Shown: piece after piece, positions 8,757 to 16,237 of the stretch
Position numbering within the stretch: position 1 is the first letter of the stretch
Layout of the letters: each line of letters starts with the position of its first letter
Source of the DNA: Bacteroidales bacterium
GTDB taxonomy: Bacteria; Bacteroidota; Bacteroidia; Bacteroidales; PWNQ01
Length of the DNA stretch: 58,783 nt
Reading direction: 5' to 3'
NCBI GenBank assembly: GCA_021738505.1
Contig: JAIPBW010000008.1
Span: 1-58,783 of the forward strand
Program-made: the position numbers and the translations under genes
Notes under the pieces: model-generated
The model's database searches: none
Seen by the model: the letters and a program-made list of their open reading frames with translations, nothing else
Told to the model about the DNA's origin: nothing

Positions 8757-9962
8757 TTACATATTTTCTTTTATCACTTCTGCCAGGCGTTTTACGCCTT
8801 CGATATTTTTTTCCCTGCCCACATAAGAGAAGTTGATCCGCATGGTGTTTTTTCCGCTGCCATCGCAATGGAACACTTCTCCCTGAACAAAAGCCACTTT
8901 TTGTTTTACTGCTTTAAAAAACAAGTCTGTAGCATCCATATGCTCCGGCAGGTAAAGGAAAAGGAATAAACCGCCTTGTGGGGTAGTCCAGCGAACTCCT
9001 TCGGGCATATGTTTCTGAAAGCCCTCAATCATAAGGTCTCTTTTCTCGTGATAATTCTGGATTGTCATTTCCAGATTTTTGTCCATCAGTCCTTTTTGAA
9101 GATATTTAGCTGCAATTTTTTGTATCAGTGTGGACGTACAAAGATCAGCAGCCTGTTTGGCCTGGATATACTGAGCCAGTATGTCCTCGTGTCCGATGAC
9201 CCAGCCTAAGCGAAAGCCCGGAGCTAAAGTTTTTGAAAAGGTTCCCAGTGTAATAACATGCCCTGTATTATCGAGGCTGTAGAACATGGGTTGGTGTTCA
9301 CCTTCAAAGCGTACTTCGCGGTAAGGACTGTCTTCGATAATGAGCACATCATATTTTTTAGCTATTTCCAGTATTTCTATACGTCTTTGCTTGGGCATAG
9401 TTATACCGGCCGGATTCTGGAAGTCCGGGATAAGATAGATGAATTTTGGTAAGTCATTCTGCGACTTTAATTCTTTGAGCTTGTCTTCCAGTAAAGTGCT
9501 CTGCATTCCGTTTTCATCGAAAGGAATTCCTGTAAGTTCTGCACCGTAAGCATTAAATGCCGATAAACCGCCTAAATAGGAGGGTAGCCCACAAATTACT
9601 TTATCACCCGGATTGATAAATATTTTTCCCAATAAGTCTAAAGCCTGCTGTGATGCTGTGGAAACCGCAATATTGTTAATTGTAATATCACATCCTTCGT
9701 TGCGGTAGCGTTCCAATAACTGTTCGCGCAAAAGCTGGTCTCCTTCAGTGGTGGTGTATTGCAATGCTGCCGTTGCATCTTCGCGGAAAACTTCTTCCGT
9801 GATTTTGTTTAAATCATCAACAGGAAAAGACTCCGGAGCGGGCAATCCGCCGGCAAAGGAAATGATATCCGGTTGCTGGGTTAGCTTTAAACATTCACGT
9901 ATTGCTGAGGGTTTCATCCTTAAGGCAGCTTCTGAAAAGATGTTATTTATATCTGAAATCAT
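8757..9962 (-). CDS. PLP-dependent aminotransferase, class I/II (LysN/2-aminoadipate type)
   Basis: A fold-type I aminotransferase of the family that includes LysN and kynurenine/alpha-aminoadipate aminotransferases. It should transfer an amino group between an amino acid and a 2-oxoacid; the substrate cannot be fixed from sequence. Motifs: FAGGLPAPESFP near the N-terminus, YTTTEGDQLLRE, STASQQALDLLGK, IPDFQNPAGITMP, YDVLIIEDSPYREVRFEG and the PLP-lysine stretch LGTFSKTLAPGFRLGWV. A longer frame begins at 9995, but the promoter -7 element TACGTTTG lies at 10000-9993, so transcription starts inside that extension. The start at 9962 (MISDINNIFSEA) is preferred and gives 401 residues. It appears monocistronic. 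Confidence 0.88.
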   Translation of the reverse strand: MISDINNIFSEAALRMKPSAIRECLKLTQQPDIISFAGGLPAPESFPVDDLNKITEEVFREDATAALQYTTTEGDQLLREQLLERYRNEGCDITINNIAVSTASQQALDLLGKIFINPGDKVICGLPSYLGGLSAFNAYGAELTGIPFDENGMQSTLLEDKLKELKSQNDLPKFIYLIPDFQNPAGITMPKQRRIEILEIAKKYDVLIIEDSPYREVRFEGEHQPMFYSLDNTGHVITLGTFSKTLAPGFRLGWVIGHEDILAQYIQAKQAADLCTSTLIQKIAAKYLQKGLMDKNLEMTIQNYHEKRDLMIEGFQKHMPEGVRWTTPQGGLFLFLYLPEHMDATDLFFKAVKQKVAFVQGEVFHCDGSGKNTMRINFSYVGREKNIEGVKRLAEVIKENM

Positions 9963-9992
9963 AATTGAAAATATTAGAGGTTTTATACTGGT

Positions 9993-10000
9993 CAAACGTA
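9993..10000 (-). promoter_or_regulatory. -7 promoter element of the aminotransferase gene
   Basis: TACGTTTG on the minus strand is a perfect match to the Bacteroidota TAnnTTTG element, 30 bp before the ATG at 9962. It overlaps the first ATG of the longer frame, which rules that start out. No clear -33 TTTG is seen. Confidence 0.65.
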
Positions 10001-10072
10001 CATATTTTTTTTTAGATTTTTCCCTCTCTGTATTGAAAAAATTAAGTCTGACGGAAACTTTTGAAGCATCCC

Positions 10073-10109
10073 AAAAGATGCCCCAAAAGAAAGATCGGGG
10101 CTTGCTTTT
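10073..10109 (-). terminator. Possible terminator after amrB
   Basis: The arms aaaag-at-gcccc and ggggc-ttg-ctttt form an imperfect stem with a loop of 12 nt. On the minus strand the second arm ends in TCTTTT. It lies between the stop of amrB and the aminotransferase promoter. The internal mismatch and short T run make the call weak. Confidence 0.35.
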
Positions 10110-10171
10110 ATGGTTTTATATTCGGCATAAAAGGCCGTGAATGCATGAATTATCGTACATTTATGAAGTTT

Positions 10172-11002
10172 TTATTCCACAAAAATCATAGAAACATAAT
10201 CGACAACTTCCGTATCCAACGGACGTTTTTTTCCTGAGTTTCCCCGGGCCAGGATCGAAGCTGAAGGATTGTCTGCGATTTGTTTTGCGTATTCTATCAA
10301 TGTCATGATAGGTCCAAAGCCACAAACCGAAATGTTGTTTTGTCGTATGGCTTGATATACGGCGTCTGTATCGAGTTTGTTGATCTGTTTTATCACCAGG
10401 TTATCGAATTTGATGCCTTGATTGGGATTGACAAAATGTGAAAAATCGGAAGAAGCAATGATTGTTATTTTTCTATCGACTTGGTTTTTTGCGTTTACTA
10501 AAGACTTTGCTACTTGCCTTGCATTTTCAGGATTCTGTTGTGATATTGTAATCGGAAGAATCTTTGTTGACTTATCCAGATAATATTGAACAAAAGGGAT
10601 CATGACTTCACCGGAATGTTCTCTGGCATAAGCTTGAGATTTTGGTAGTCCGGTTGCTTCAGCCAATTCATGGTCTACTTCGCTGGAGCCTGCCGGGCTT
10701 TCCCATTGGTCATGATTGTCAACGGAGACAGGCATAGAAACACCTGAATGATCCGGATTTAAAATGACTACCGTATCAGGTTGTTCTGCGGTTTTTTGAA
10801 GGTTATGAAAGAAATGGATCGCCTCATAACCTGAAAATTCATATCCCGCATGCGGAACAATACCACCAATGATCTTTTTGTCTGCATACGATAAGTCTAT
10901 TTTATTTGCTTCTTGCTTTTCAATTTTTTCAATAAGTTTGTATAAAGCATTTTTATCTGCCGGGTAAAACTGTCCTGCAAAAGTTGCTCTTCTGGTCTTC
11001 AT
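10172..11002 (-). CDS. amrB: AmmeMemoRadiSam system protein B (MEMO1-like)
   Basis: A 276-residue MEMO1-family protein. The family shares the fold of class III extradiol dioxygenases, and in bacteria and archaea it sits beside AMMECR1 and a radical-SAM enzyme in the AmmeMemoRadiSam set, whose chemistry is unresolved. The motifs RRATFAGQFYPADKNAL, GGIVPHAGYEFSGYEA, VVILNPDHSG, EHSGEVMIPFVQYYL, IIASSDFSHFVNPNQG and NISVCGFGPIMTLIEYA are all present. An unusually clear Shine-Dalgarno (AAGGAG) lies 6 bp before the ATG, which is rare in this phylum. The radical-SAM gene lies 269 bp upstream on the same strand. The usual AMMECR1 gene is not between them. Confidence 0.92.
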   Translation of the reverse strand: MKTRRATFAGQFYPADKNALYKLIEKIEKQEANKIDLSYADKKIIGGIVPHAGYEFSGYEAIHFFHNLQKTAEQPDTVVILNPDHSGVSMPVSVDNHDQWESPAGSSEVDHELAEATGLPKSQAYAREHSGEVMIPFVQYYLDKSTKILPITISQQNPENARQVAKSLVNAKNQVDRKITIIASSDFSHFVNPNQGIKFDNLVIKQINKLDTDAVYQAIRQNNISVCGFGPIMTLIEYAKQIADNPSASILARGNSGKKRPLDTEVVDYVSMIFVE

Positions 11003-11035
11003 ATTGACTCCTTTTTTTGAGTTTAGGTTTACTTA

Positions 11036-11098
11036 GTGTCTGTCTATAATGTCCGATTTCTGCGTTACGCTCGTTTTTTATCACAGTCATTTACTTTC
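11036..11098. repeat. Dispersed repeat family 3 (copy 1)
   Basis: The segment agtgtctgtctataatgtcc, then atttctgcgttacgctcgt and cagtcat, recurs at about 58653-58710 with a few changes (gtttgtccataatgtcc, tgcgttatgctcgt, cagtcat). It sits between the two AmmeMemoRadiSam genes. No open frame or terminator is evident in the rest of the 269-bp gap. Confidence 0.8.
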
Positions 11099-11271
11099 CA
11101 TAGTGTATAAAACTTTATAGAAGTGACGTTCGTATAAATTTATTCTTTTCTCCGGTGTAAGTCTCCCTGAAAAAGTCAGAGTGTACATAAATATCAGATT
11201 TACAATTGTTAATTTATGCTTTTGTGTTTAGAAAGCGATAATTCCAAAATCTGAAATTTGGATACGCACGA

Positions 11272-12144
11272 TCAAATGTTGCCCAGATACACATTATCCA
11301 GATATTTTTGGGCAATTTCTTTAAATTCATAGATGGTCTCTTTTGGCGTAGGAGGTACATTCATCCTATAAACGGGGAAATATCTTGATATGTGGAGAAC
11401 TGTGTTTTTGCCAAGCTCTGTACGTATCCAATGCACCATATTTTCAAACTCTGCGGGATCATCGTTTTCCCCCGGGATAATCAGATTTGTTACCTCCAGA
11501 TGTTTCCGGTGTTGATGGATAAGCTTCATGCTTTCCAGAACCGGAGGTAATGAGCCTCCCGAAAGCCTTTTGTAAAACTCGTTGTTAAAGGCCTTTAAAT
11601 CAATGTTAAAGGCATCCATGTAGGGTAATAAGTCTTCCAAAGGTTTATTATTGATAAATCCGTTGGAGATCATCATCGTTTTAAGGTTTTCCTGTTTTGC
11701 TTTGCGGGCAATGTCATACATGAATTCATACCAGACCGTTGGTTCGTTGTAAGTGAAAGCGATGCCCAGGTTATTATTTATTCCTTTTGCCTCTGCTATA
11801 ATGCTTTCAACTGAGCGTTGAGGCATCATTTTTCCTTCTCCCGGCAAAATCTGTGAGATGCCATGATTTTGACAAAAAGCACACGACAAATTGCAACCAA
11901 TAGAACCGACTGAAAGGACCATTTTATTCGGATAAAAATGATAAAGCGGTTTTTTCCTTACCGGATCCATTCCTACCGAGGAGGCCCGTTCATATGTTTC
12001 TGCCATCAACGTGCCCTCCACATTTTTTCGCACATTGCATTTGCCGTATCCGCCCGGCTCAATCAGGCATAAGTGAGGGCAAAGATTGCATCGGACGTTG
12101 TTATTTTCTTTCTTTTCAAAATATTTTGCTTCAATGCTGTTCAT
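11272..12144 (-). CDS. amrS: AmmeMemoRadiSam system radical SAM enzyme
   Basis: A radical S-adenosylmethionine protein of the PflA-like branch found in the AmmeMemoRadiSam set; its substrate is not established. Counting from the ATG at 12144, the [4Fe-4S]/SAM motif CNLSCAFC has cysteines at 84, 88 and 91. The N-terminus has a second Cys cluster (CNLCPHLC and a later GKC), typical of this subfamily. SAM-binding stretches GIAFTYNEPTVWYEF and FNIDLKAFN follow, and the C-terminus has HISRYFPVYRMNVPPTP. A longer frame begins at 12198, but the 18 extra residues are unlike the family and a -7-like TATATTTC lies at 12175-12168, so 12144 is preferred (290 residues). It is divergent from the TPR gene at 12334. 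Confidence 0.92.
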   Translation of the reverse strand: MNSIEAKYFEKKENNNVRCNLCPHLCLIEPGGYGKCNVRKNVEGTLMAETYERASSVGMDPVRKKPLYHFYPNKMVLSVGSIGCNLSCAFCQNHGISQILPGEGKMMPQRSVESIIAEAKGINNNLGIAFTYNEPTVWYEFMYDIARKAKQENLKTMMISNGFINNKPLEDLLPYMDAFNIDLKAFNNEFYKRLSGGSLPPVLESMKLIHQHRKHLEVTNLIIPGENDDPAEFENMVHWIRTELGKNTVLHISRYFPVYRMNVPPTPKETIYEFKEIAQKYLDNVYLGNI

Positions 12145-12272
12145 ATAGTAGTTGTTGTTTTGAAAGGGAAATATAATATCTATTGATTTAAAATGCAAGT
12201 TTTAGCCTGAAATATTCACTTCAAGTATTTAAAAAAGAATGTATAAAAACCTGAATATTTGGTAATATTTTA

Positions 12273-12280
12273 TATTTTTG
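12273..12280 (+). promoter_or_regulatory. -7 promoter element of the TPR gene
   Basis: TATTTTTG matches TAnnTTTG and lies 53 bp before the ATG at 12334. A TTTG at 12258-12261 is too close for a standard -33 element, so only the -7 part is proposed. Confidence 0.5.
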
Positions 12281-12333
12281 ATCTATAAAGATAATACCTC
12301 ATGTAATTATATTAATCAATAAAATACAAACAG

Positions 12334-13167
12334 ATGAAAGTATTAAAAGCAATTATTTTGATAACCGGTATTATGTTTGTGGCTACCCCTCAGCCAATGC
12401 AGGCGCAGTCGCTTAAACGGTTACAGAAAAAAGTAAACAAATGTTTCCAGAAAAAAGACTATCAGTGTGCTGCTGATAACCTAAAACGAATGATCAAAAA
12501 AGTGGATGATTCGAAACGGATAGCAGTTTACTATAATAATCTGGCAACTGCATTACGAAGGCTGGATAAGAATCAGGTTGCTATGCGGGCTTATGATAAA
12601 GCCATTGAGCATGATGATTCAAGAGCGTCATTTTATATCCATCGGGGGTCTCTTGCCGCTAAAATGGGATATAATTCTGCTGCGCGTGCCGATTATTTAA
12701 CTGCTATTGAGTTAGATGAGGACAACAGGTCAGCCATTATGAATTTAGCCTCTCTATATGATGAGGAAGGTGAATATGAAAAAGCTAAAAAACTCCTGGA
12801 AGATTGGTTGGAACAAAATCCAAAAGATTATCAACTTGCTTCAAACTTAGCCAATGTAAAAAAAGACATGGGGAATGAAACGGAGGCTATAGCTGATTTT
12901 GATAAGTTAATTGAAAACCACCCCGATGAGGCTATCTTATATAACAACAGAGCTGATGCTAAGTTGAAGGCCGGGCTGTACGAAGGTGCACTAAAAGATG
13001 TAACTAAAGCTATAGAATTGAATCCGGATTATTTAACAGCGATGGTAACCAAAGGTCAAATCCTTTTAAATTTAGATCGTAAAGAAAAAGCTTGTGAGCT
13101 TTTCGAAAAAGCTGTTGAAGAAGGAATTGATCCGGAAGAGGTGAAGGAATTACAGCAATGTGATTAA
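12334..13167 (+). CDS. Exported tetratricopeptide repeat protein
   Basis: A 277-residue protein. The signal peptide MKVLKAIILITGIMFVATPQPMQA ends before QSLKRLQ, and about six TPR helical pairs fill the rest (for example NNLATALRRLDKNQVAMRAYDKAIEHD, then the units around RAKYLTAIELDEDN, ANVKKDMGNETEAIADFDKLIE and GALKDVTKAIELNPDYL). TPR arrays are protein-binding scaffolds; the partner is unknown. No lipobox is seen, so it is probably periplasmic. It is a single gene with its own promoter, convergent with the M23-like gene 28 bp downstream. Confidence 0.8.
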   Translation: MKVLKAIILITGIMFVATPQPMQAQSLKRLQKKVNKCFQKKDYQCAADNLKRMIKKVDDSKRIAVYYNNLATALRRLDKNQVAMRAYDKAIEHDDSRASFYIHRGSLAAKMGYNSAARADYLTAIELDEDNRSAIMNLASLYDEEGEYEKAKKLLEDWLEQNPKDYQLASNLANVKKDMGNETEAIADFDKLIENHPDEAILYNNRADAKLKAGLYEGALKDVTKAIELNPDYLTAMVTKGQILLNLDRKEKACELFEKAVEEGIDPEEVKELQQCD

Positions 13168-13194
13168 TTCCGGTAGTGGGCCAACTCAAAAGGT

Positions 13195-13893
13195 TTAACC
13201 CTTTGTGTTAATACCTAATATCAGGCCAGGATCGGGACAAATGCGCAGGAATTTCTTCCGTTCAGAAATTTTTGCAACCCCCGGAAAATCGCCTGAATTC
13301 CCCATCATGTCTGCAACAATTTGAAAATGAAGATGAGCCGGCCATTGTCCATTCTCAGAAGGATTTCCTAAAGCGCAAAATGCTTCACCCTTTTCAATCT
13401 TTTGTCCTGCATGAATCCCTTTCAAGGAATTGGTGTTTAAATGCCCATAAAGTGTATAGAATTTGGTGTTTTCCAGTTCATGTTCCAGGATGATTGTTGG
13501 TCCATAGTCGCCGTAATTATCGTTGATCTGAAAGCTATGGATGACACCTTCAAGAGGGGCGGAGACAGGTGTTTCTGCCGGAAGCCAGAGGTCTGTTCCT
13601 AAATGAACAGAACGCGGTTCTTCCCCCTGTGGAGTAAAATGTTCGCTTTTGCGATAGATGGTGCGGTCTTCATTGTATTTGCCAATAGCTATATCTGCAT
13701 TTTGGCGCTCAATAAATTCTTTAATGTACCTGGAAAAAGTTTTGTTATCGGCAATTTTTTCAACAGAAAGCTCTTTGTTTTCATCGCTCAAATCCAGATA
13801 ACACAGTTTCTTTTGCGTTAAATCAAAGGGTGTGACCGCAGCAAATTCATGACTGTGTTGACTTAATAGTGGTGCAAGATCATCGTTTTTCAT
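13195..13893 (-). CDS. M23 (LytM-fold) peptidase-like protein without signal peptide
   Basis: A 232-residue protein. Residues about 95-195 carry the LytM/M23 zinc-site pattern: H97 and D101 in HLGTDLWLP, and HLH at 187-189 in WPAHLHFQI. M23 enzymes usually cut peptidoglycan cross-links, but there is no signal peptide or membrane segment here, so a cytosolic location is predicted. The domain wording (DLWLPAETPVSAPLEGVIHSF, YGPTIILEHE, FYTLYGHL) is that of the M23-like module found fused to class III aminotransferases and kinase-like domains in some bacteria; here it is alone. Its substrate may therefore be a small metabolite or peptide rather than the cell wall. The start is the only sensible ATG. 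Confidence 0.75.
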   Translation of the reverse strand: MKNDDLAPLLSQHSHEFAAVTPFDLTQKKLCYLDLSDENKELSVEKIADNKTFSRYIKEFIERQNADIAIGKYNEDRTIYRKSEHFTPQGEEPRSVHLGTDLWLPAETPVSAPLEGVIHSFQINDNYGDYGPTIILEHELENTKFYTLYGHLNTNSLKGIHAGQKIEKGEAFCALGNPSENGQWPAHLHFQIVADMMGNSGDFPGVAKISERKKFLRICPDPGLILGINTKG

Positions 13894-13951
13894 GGGGGTG
13901 AAGATAAAACTTTCTACATGTTAAATGCAAGTTCATTAAACAGAATTTCAT

Positions 13952-13959
13952 TAACTTTG
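13952..13959 (+). promoter_or_regulatory. -7 promoter element of ffh
   Basis: TAACTTTG matches TAnnTTTG exactly and lies 27 bp before the ffh ATG at 13987. No clear -33 TTTG is seen. Confidence 0.65.
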
Positions 13960-13986
13960 TACACCTTAAAATAAAGATAAAAACCT

Positions 13987-15327
13987 ATGTTTGATAGTTT
14001 AACCGATAAGATAGAAAGTGCATTTAAGGTCATGAAAGGCCAGGGTCACATCACAGAAATAAATGTGGCCGAGACTGTTAAAGAAATACGCAAAGCCTTA
14101 CTGGATGCCGACGTAAGTTATAAGATCGCAAAAGAATTCACCAATGATGTAAAAGAGAAAGCCATTGGTCAGGGAGTTCTTACAGCTGTTTCTCCCGGGC
14201 AGTTAATGATAAAGATCATGCACGATGAGCTCACTAAATTAATGGGTGAGGAAAGTGTGGATATAGCTTTGGAAGGAAACCCAACGGTAATTTTGGTTGC
14301 CGGGTTGCAAGGTTCCGGAAAGACAACGTTTTCAGCGAAATTAGCGAATCATTTAAAGAACAAACGGAAAAAATCCCCGCTTTTAGCTGCCTGTGACGTT
14401 TATCGTCCGGCTGCTATTGACCAGTTAAAAGTCCTTGGTGAACAAATTGATGTCCCGGTATACACCGAAGACGGCAACAAGGAGCCTGTTAAGCTTGCCA
14501 AAAAGGCTATAGATGAAGCCAAAAATATGGGCAACGATGTGGTTGTTATTGACACAGCCGGTCGTTTGGCTATTGATCAGGCGATGATGGATGAGATCAG
14601 CAACCTGCACAAATCCGTAAAGCCTCATGAAACGCTGTTTGTTGTTGATGCCATGACAGGTCAGGATGCTGTAAATACCGCCAAAACCTTTAACGATGTG
14701 CTGGATTATGACGGTGTTGTATTGACAAAAATGGATGGCGATACCCGTGGCGGTGCTGCTCTTACTGTTCGTAAAGTTGTGAATAAGCCCATTAAGTTTG
14801 TCGGTACAGGTGAAACTGTTGAAGGCTTGGATGTTTTTTATCCGAAAAGGATGTCAGACCGTATCCTGGGTATGGGTGATATCGTTTCTCTGGTTGAGAA
14901 AGCACAAGATCAGTTTGATCAGGAACAGGCCCAAAAGCTGCAAAGTAAAATATCAAAAAACCAGTTCGACTTTGATGATTTCCTTTCCCAGATCAAGCAG
15001 ATCAAAAAGATGGGAAATGTCAAAGACCTGATGGGGATGATCCCGGGAATGGGTAAAGCCCTGAAGAATGTCGATCTTGATGATGACGCGTTTAAAGGGA
15101 TAGAAGCTATTATTTATTCTATGACGCCCGAAGAAAGAAAAAATCCGAAATTAATAAATGGAAGCCGCCGGCGTAGAATAGCTGAAGGTTCCGGGACAAG
15201 TATTCAGGAAGTGAATCGCTTGATAAAGCAATTTGGCGAAACCCGGAAAATGATGAAGAACATGACCGGGGCAAGTGGAAAAAAAGCGAAACGAATGATG
15301 GGCAATATGCCTAATCTTAAAGGCTAA
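13987..15327 (+). CDS. ffh: Signal recognition particle protein Ffh (SRP54)
   Basis: The SRP GTPase binds signal sequences of nascent inner-membrane proteins and, with its 4.5S RNA and FtsY, delivers ribosomes to SecYEG. Order: N domain (1-100), then the G domain with G1 GLQGSGKTT (106-114), DVYRPAAIDQL, DTAGRLAIDQ, TKMDGDTRGGAAL and GTGE. The Met-rich M domain (about 320-446) has GMIPGMGKALK and the RNA-binding SRRRRIAEGSGTSIQEVNRLIKQF-type region. The length of 446 is normal. It heads a plus-strand run with folD 23 bp downstream. Confidence 0.98.
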   Translation: MFDSLTDKIESAFKVMKGQGHITEINVAETVKEIRKALLDADVSYKIAKEFTNDVKEKAIGQGVLTAVSPGQLMIKIMHDELTKLMGEESVDIALEGNPTVILVAGLQGSGKTTFSAKLANHLKNKRKKSPLLAACDVYRPAAIDQLKVLGEQIDVPVYTEDGNKEPVKLAKKAIDEAKNMGNDVVVIDTAGRLAIDQAMMDEISNLHKSVKPHETLFVVDAMTGQDAVNTAKTFNDVLDYDGVVLTKMDGDTRGGAALTVRKVVNKPIKFVGTGETVEGLDVFYPKRMSDRILGMGDIVSLVEKAQDQFDQEQAQKLQSKISKNQFDFDDFLSQIKQIKKMGNVKDLMGMIPGMGKALKNVDLDDDAFKGIEAIIYSMTPEERKNPKLINGSRRRRIAEGSGTSIQEVNRLIKQFGETRKMMKNMTGASGKKAKRMMGNMPNLKG

Positions 15328-15350
15328 TCATATACTAAAAACTTATATCT

Positions 15351-16235
15351 ATGCAACTTATTGACGGAAAAGCTACAGCAAATAAAATAAAAGAAGAACT
15401 CAAAAAAGAGGTAGCAGCCATTATTGACAGCGAAGAACGAGCTCCTCACCTGGTGGCTGTTTTGGTTGGAAATGATCCGGCCAGTGATACGTATGTTAGC
15501 TCAAAAGAAAAAAATGCCAAAAAACTTGGATTCACATCTTCTGTTTATCGTTTGGAATCCGATACAAGTGAAGAAGAACTTTTAAAAACAGTCGATTTCT
15601 TAAATAAAGACCCCGAAGTAGATGGCTTTATTGTGCAGTTACCTCTCCCGGAGCATATCGACTCTGATAAGGTTATCCAATCCGTTGATCCGAAAAAAGA
15701 TGTTGATGGCTTTCATCCTGTCAATCTTGGGCGTATGATGACCGGCCTGCCAGCCTATTTGCCGGCGACACCCAATGGCATCATGGAACTGTTAAAGCGT
15801 TATGAAATTGAAACCGAAGGGAAACATTGCGTCGTTCTGGGAAGAAGCAATATCGTGGGAACACCGATGAATATTCTGATGTCCAGAAAAACAAACCCGG
15901 GCAATGCAACAGTTACAATGTGTCATAGCCGGACCAAAAATCTGGAAGAGCATATCAAGTCCGCAGATATCATCATTGCTGCCATGGGCAAGAAAGAATT
16001 CGTTACTGCCGATATGGTTAAAGAAGGAGCTGTAGTGATTGATGTAGGTATTCATCGTGAAAAATCGGATAAAACAAAATCCGGGTATAAGCTAAAAGGC
16101 GATGTGGCCTTTGACGAAGTGTCCAAAAAGGCATCTTTTATGACTCCCGTTCCGGGCGGCGTTGGACCTATGACCATAGTTTCTTTATTGATGAACACCT
16201 TGAAAGCTTATAAAAAGGAAATATACCCTGAATAA
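15351..16235 (+). CDS. folD: Bifunctional methylene-THF dehydrogenase / methenyl-THF cyclohydrolase
   Basis: FolD interconverts 5,10-methylene-, 5,10-methenyl- and 10-formyl-tetrahydrofolate with NADP(H), supplying one-carbon units for purines and formyl-Met; it is cytosolic. Catalytic and signature stretches are visible: [13 protein letters not shown] (Tyr and Lys of the active site), [24 protein letters not shown], the NADP-binding [14 protein letters not shown] and the C-terminal [18 protein letters not shown]. At 294 residues it is full length. It lies between ffh and the PorE-like gene (2 bp), so it is likely co-transcribed with both. Confidence 0.98.
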   Translation: MQLIDGKATANKIKEELKKEVAAIIDSEERAPHLVAVLVGNDPASDTYVSSKEKNAKKLGFTSSVYRLESDTSEEELLKTVDFLNKDPEVDGFIVQLPLPEHIDSDKVIQSVDPKKDVDGFHPVNLGRMMTGLPAYLPATPNGIMELLKRYEIETEGKHCVVLGRSNIVGTPMNILMSRKTNPGNATVTMCHSRTKNLEEHIKSADIIIAAMGKKEFVTADMVKEGAVVIDVGIHREKSDKTKSGYKLKGDVAFDEVSKKASFMTPVPGGVGPMTIVSLLMNTLKAYKKEIYPE

Positions 16236-16237
16236 TT

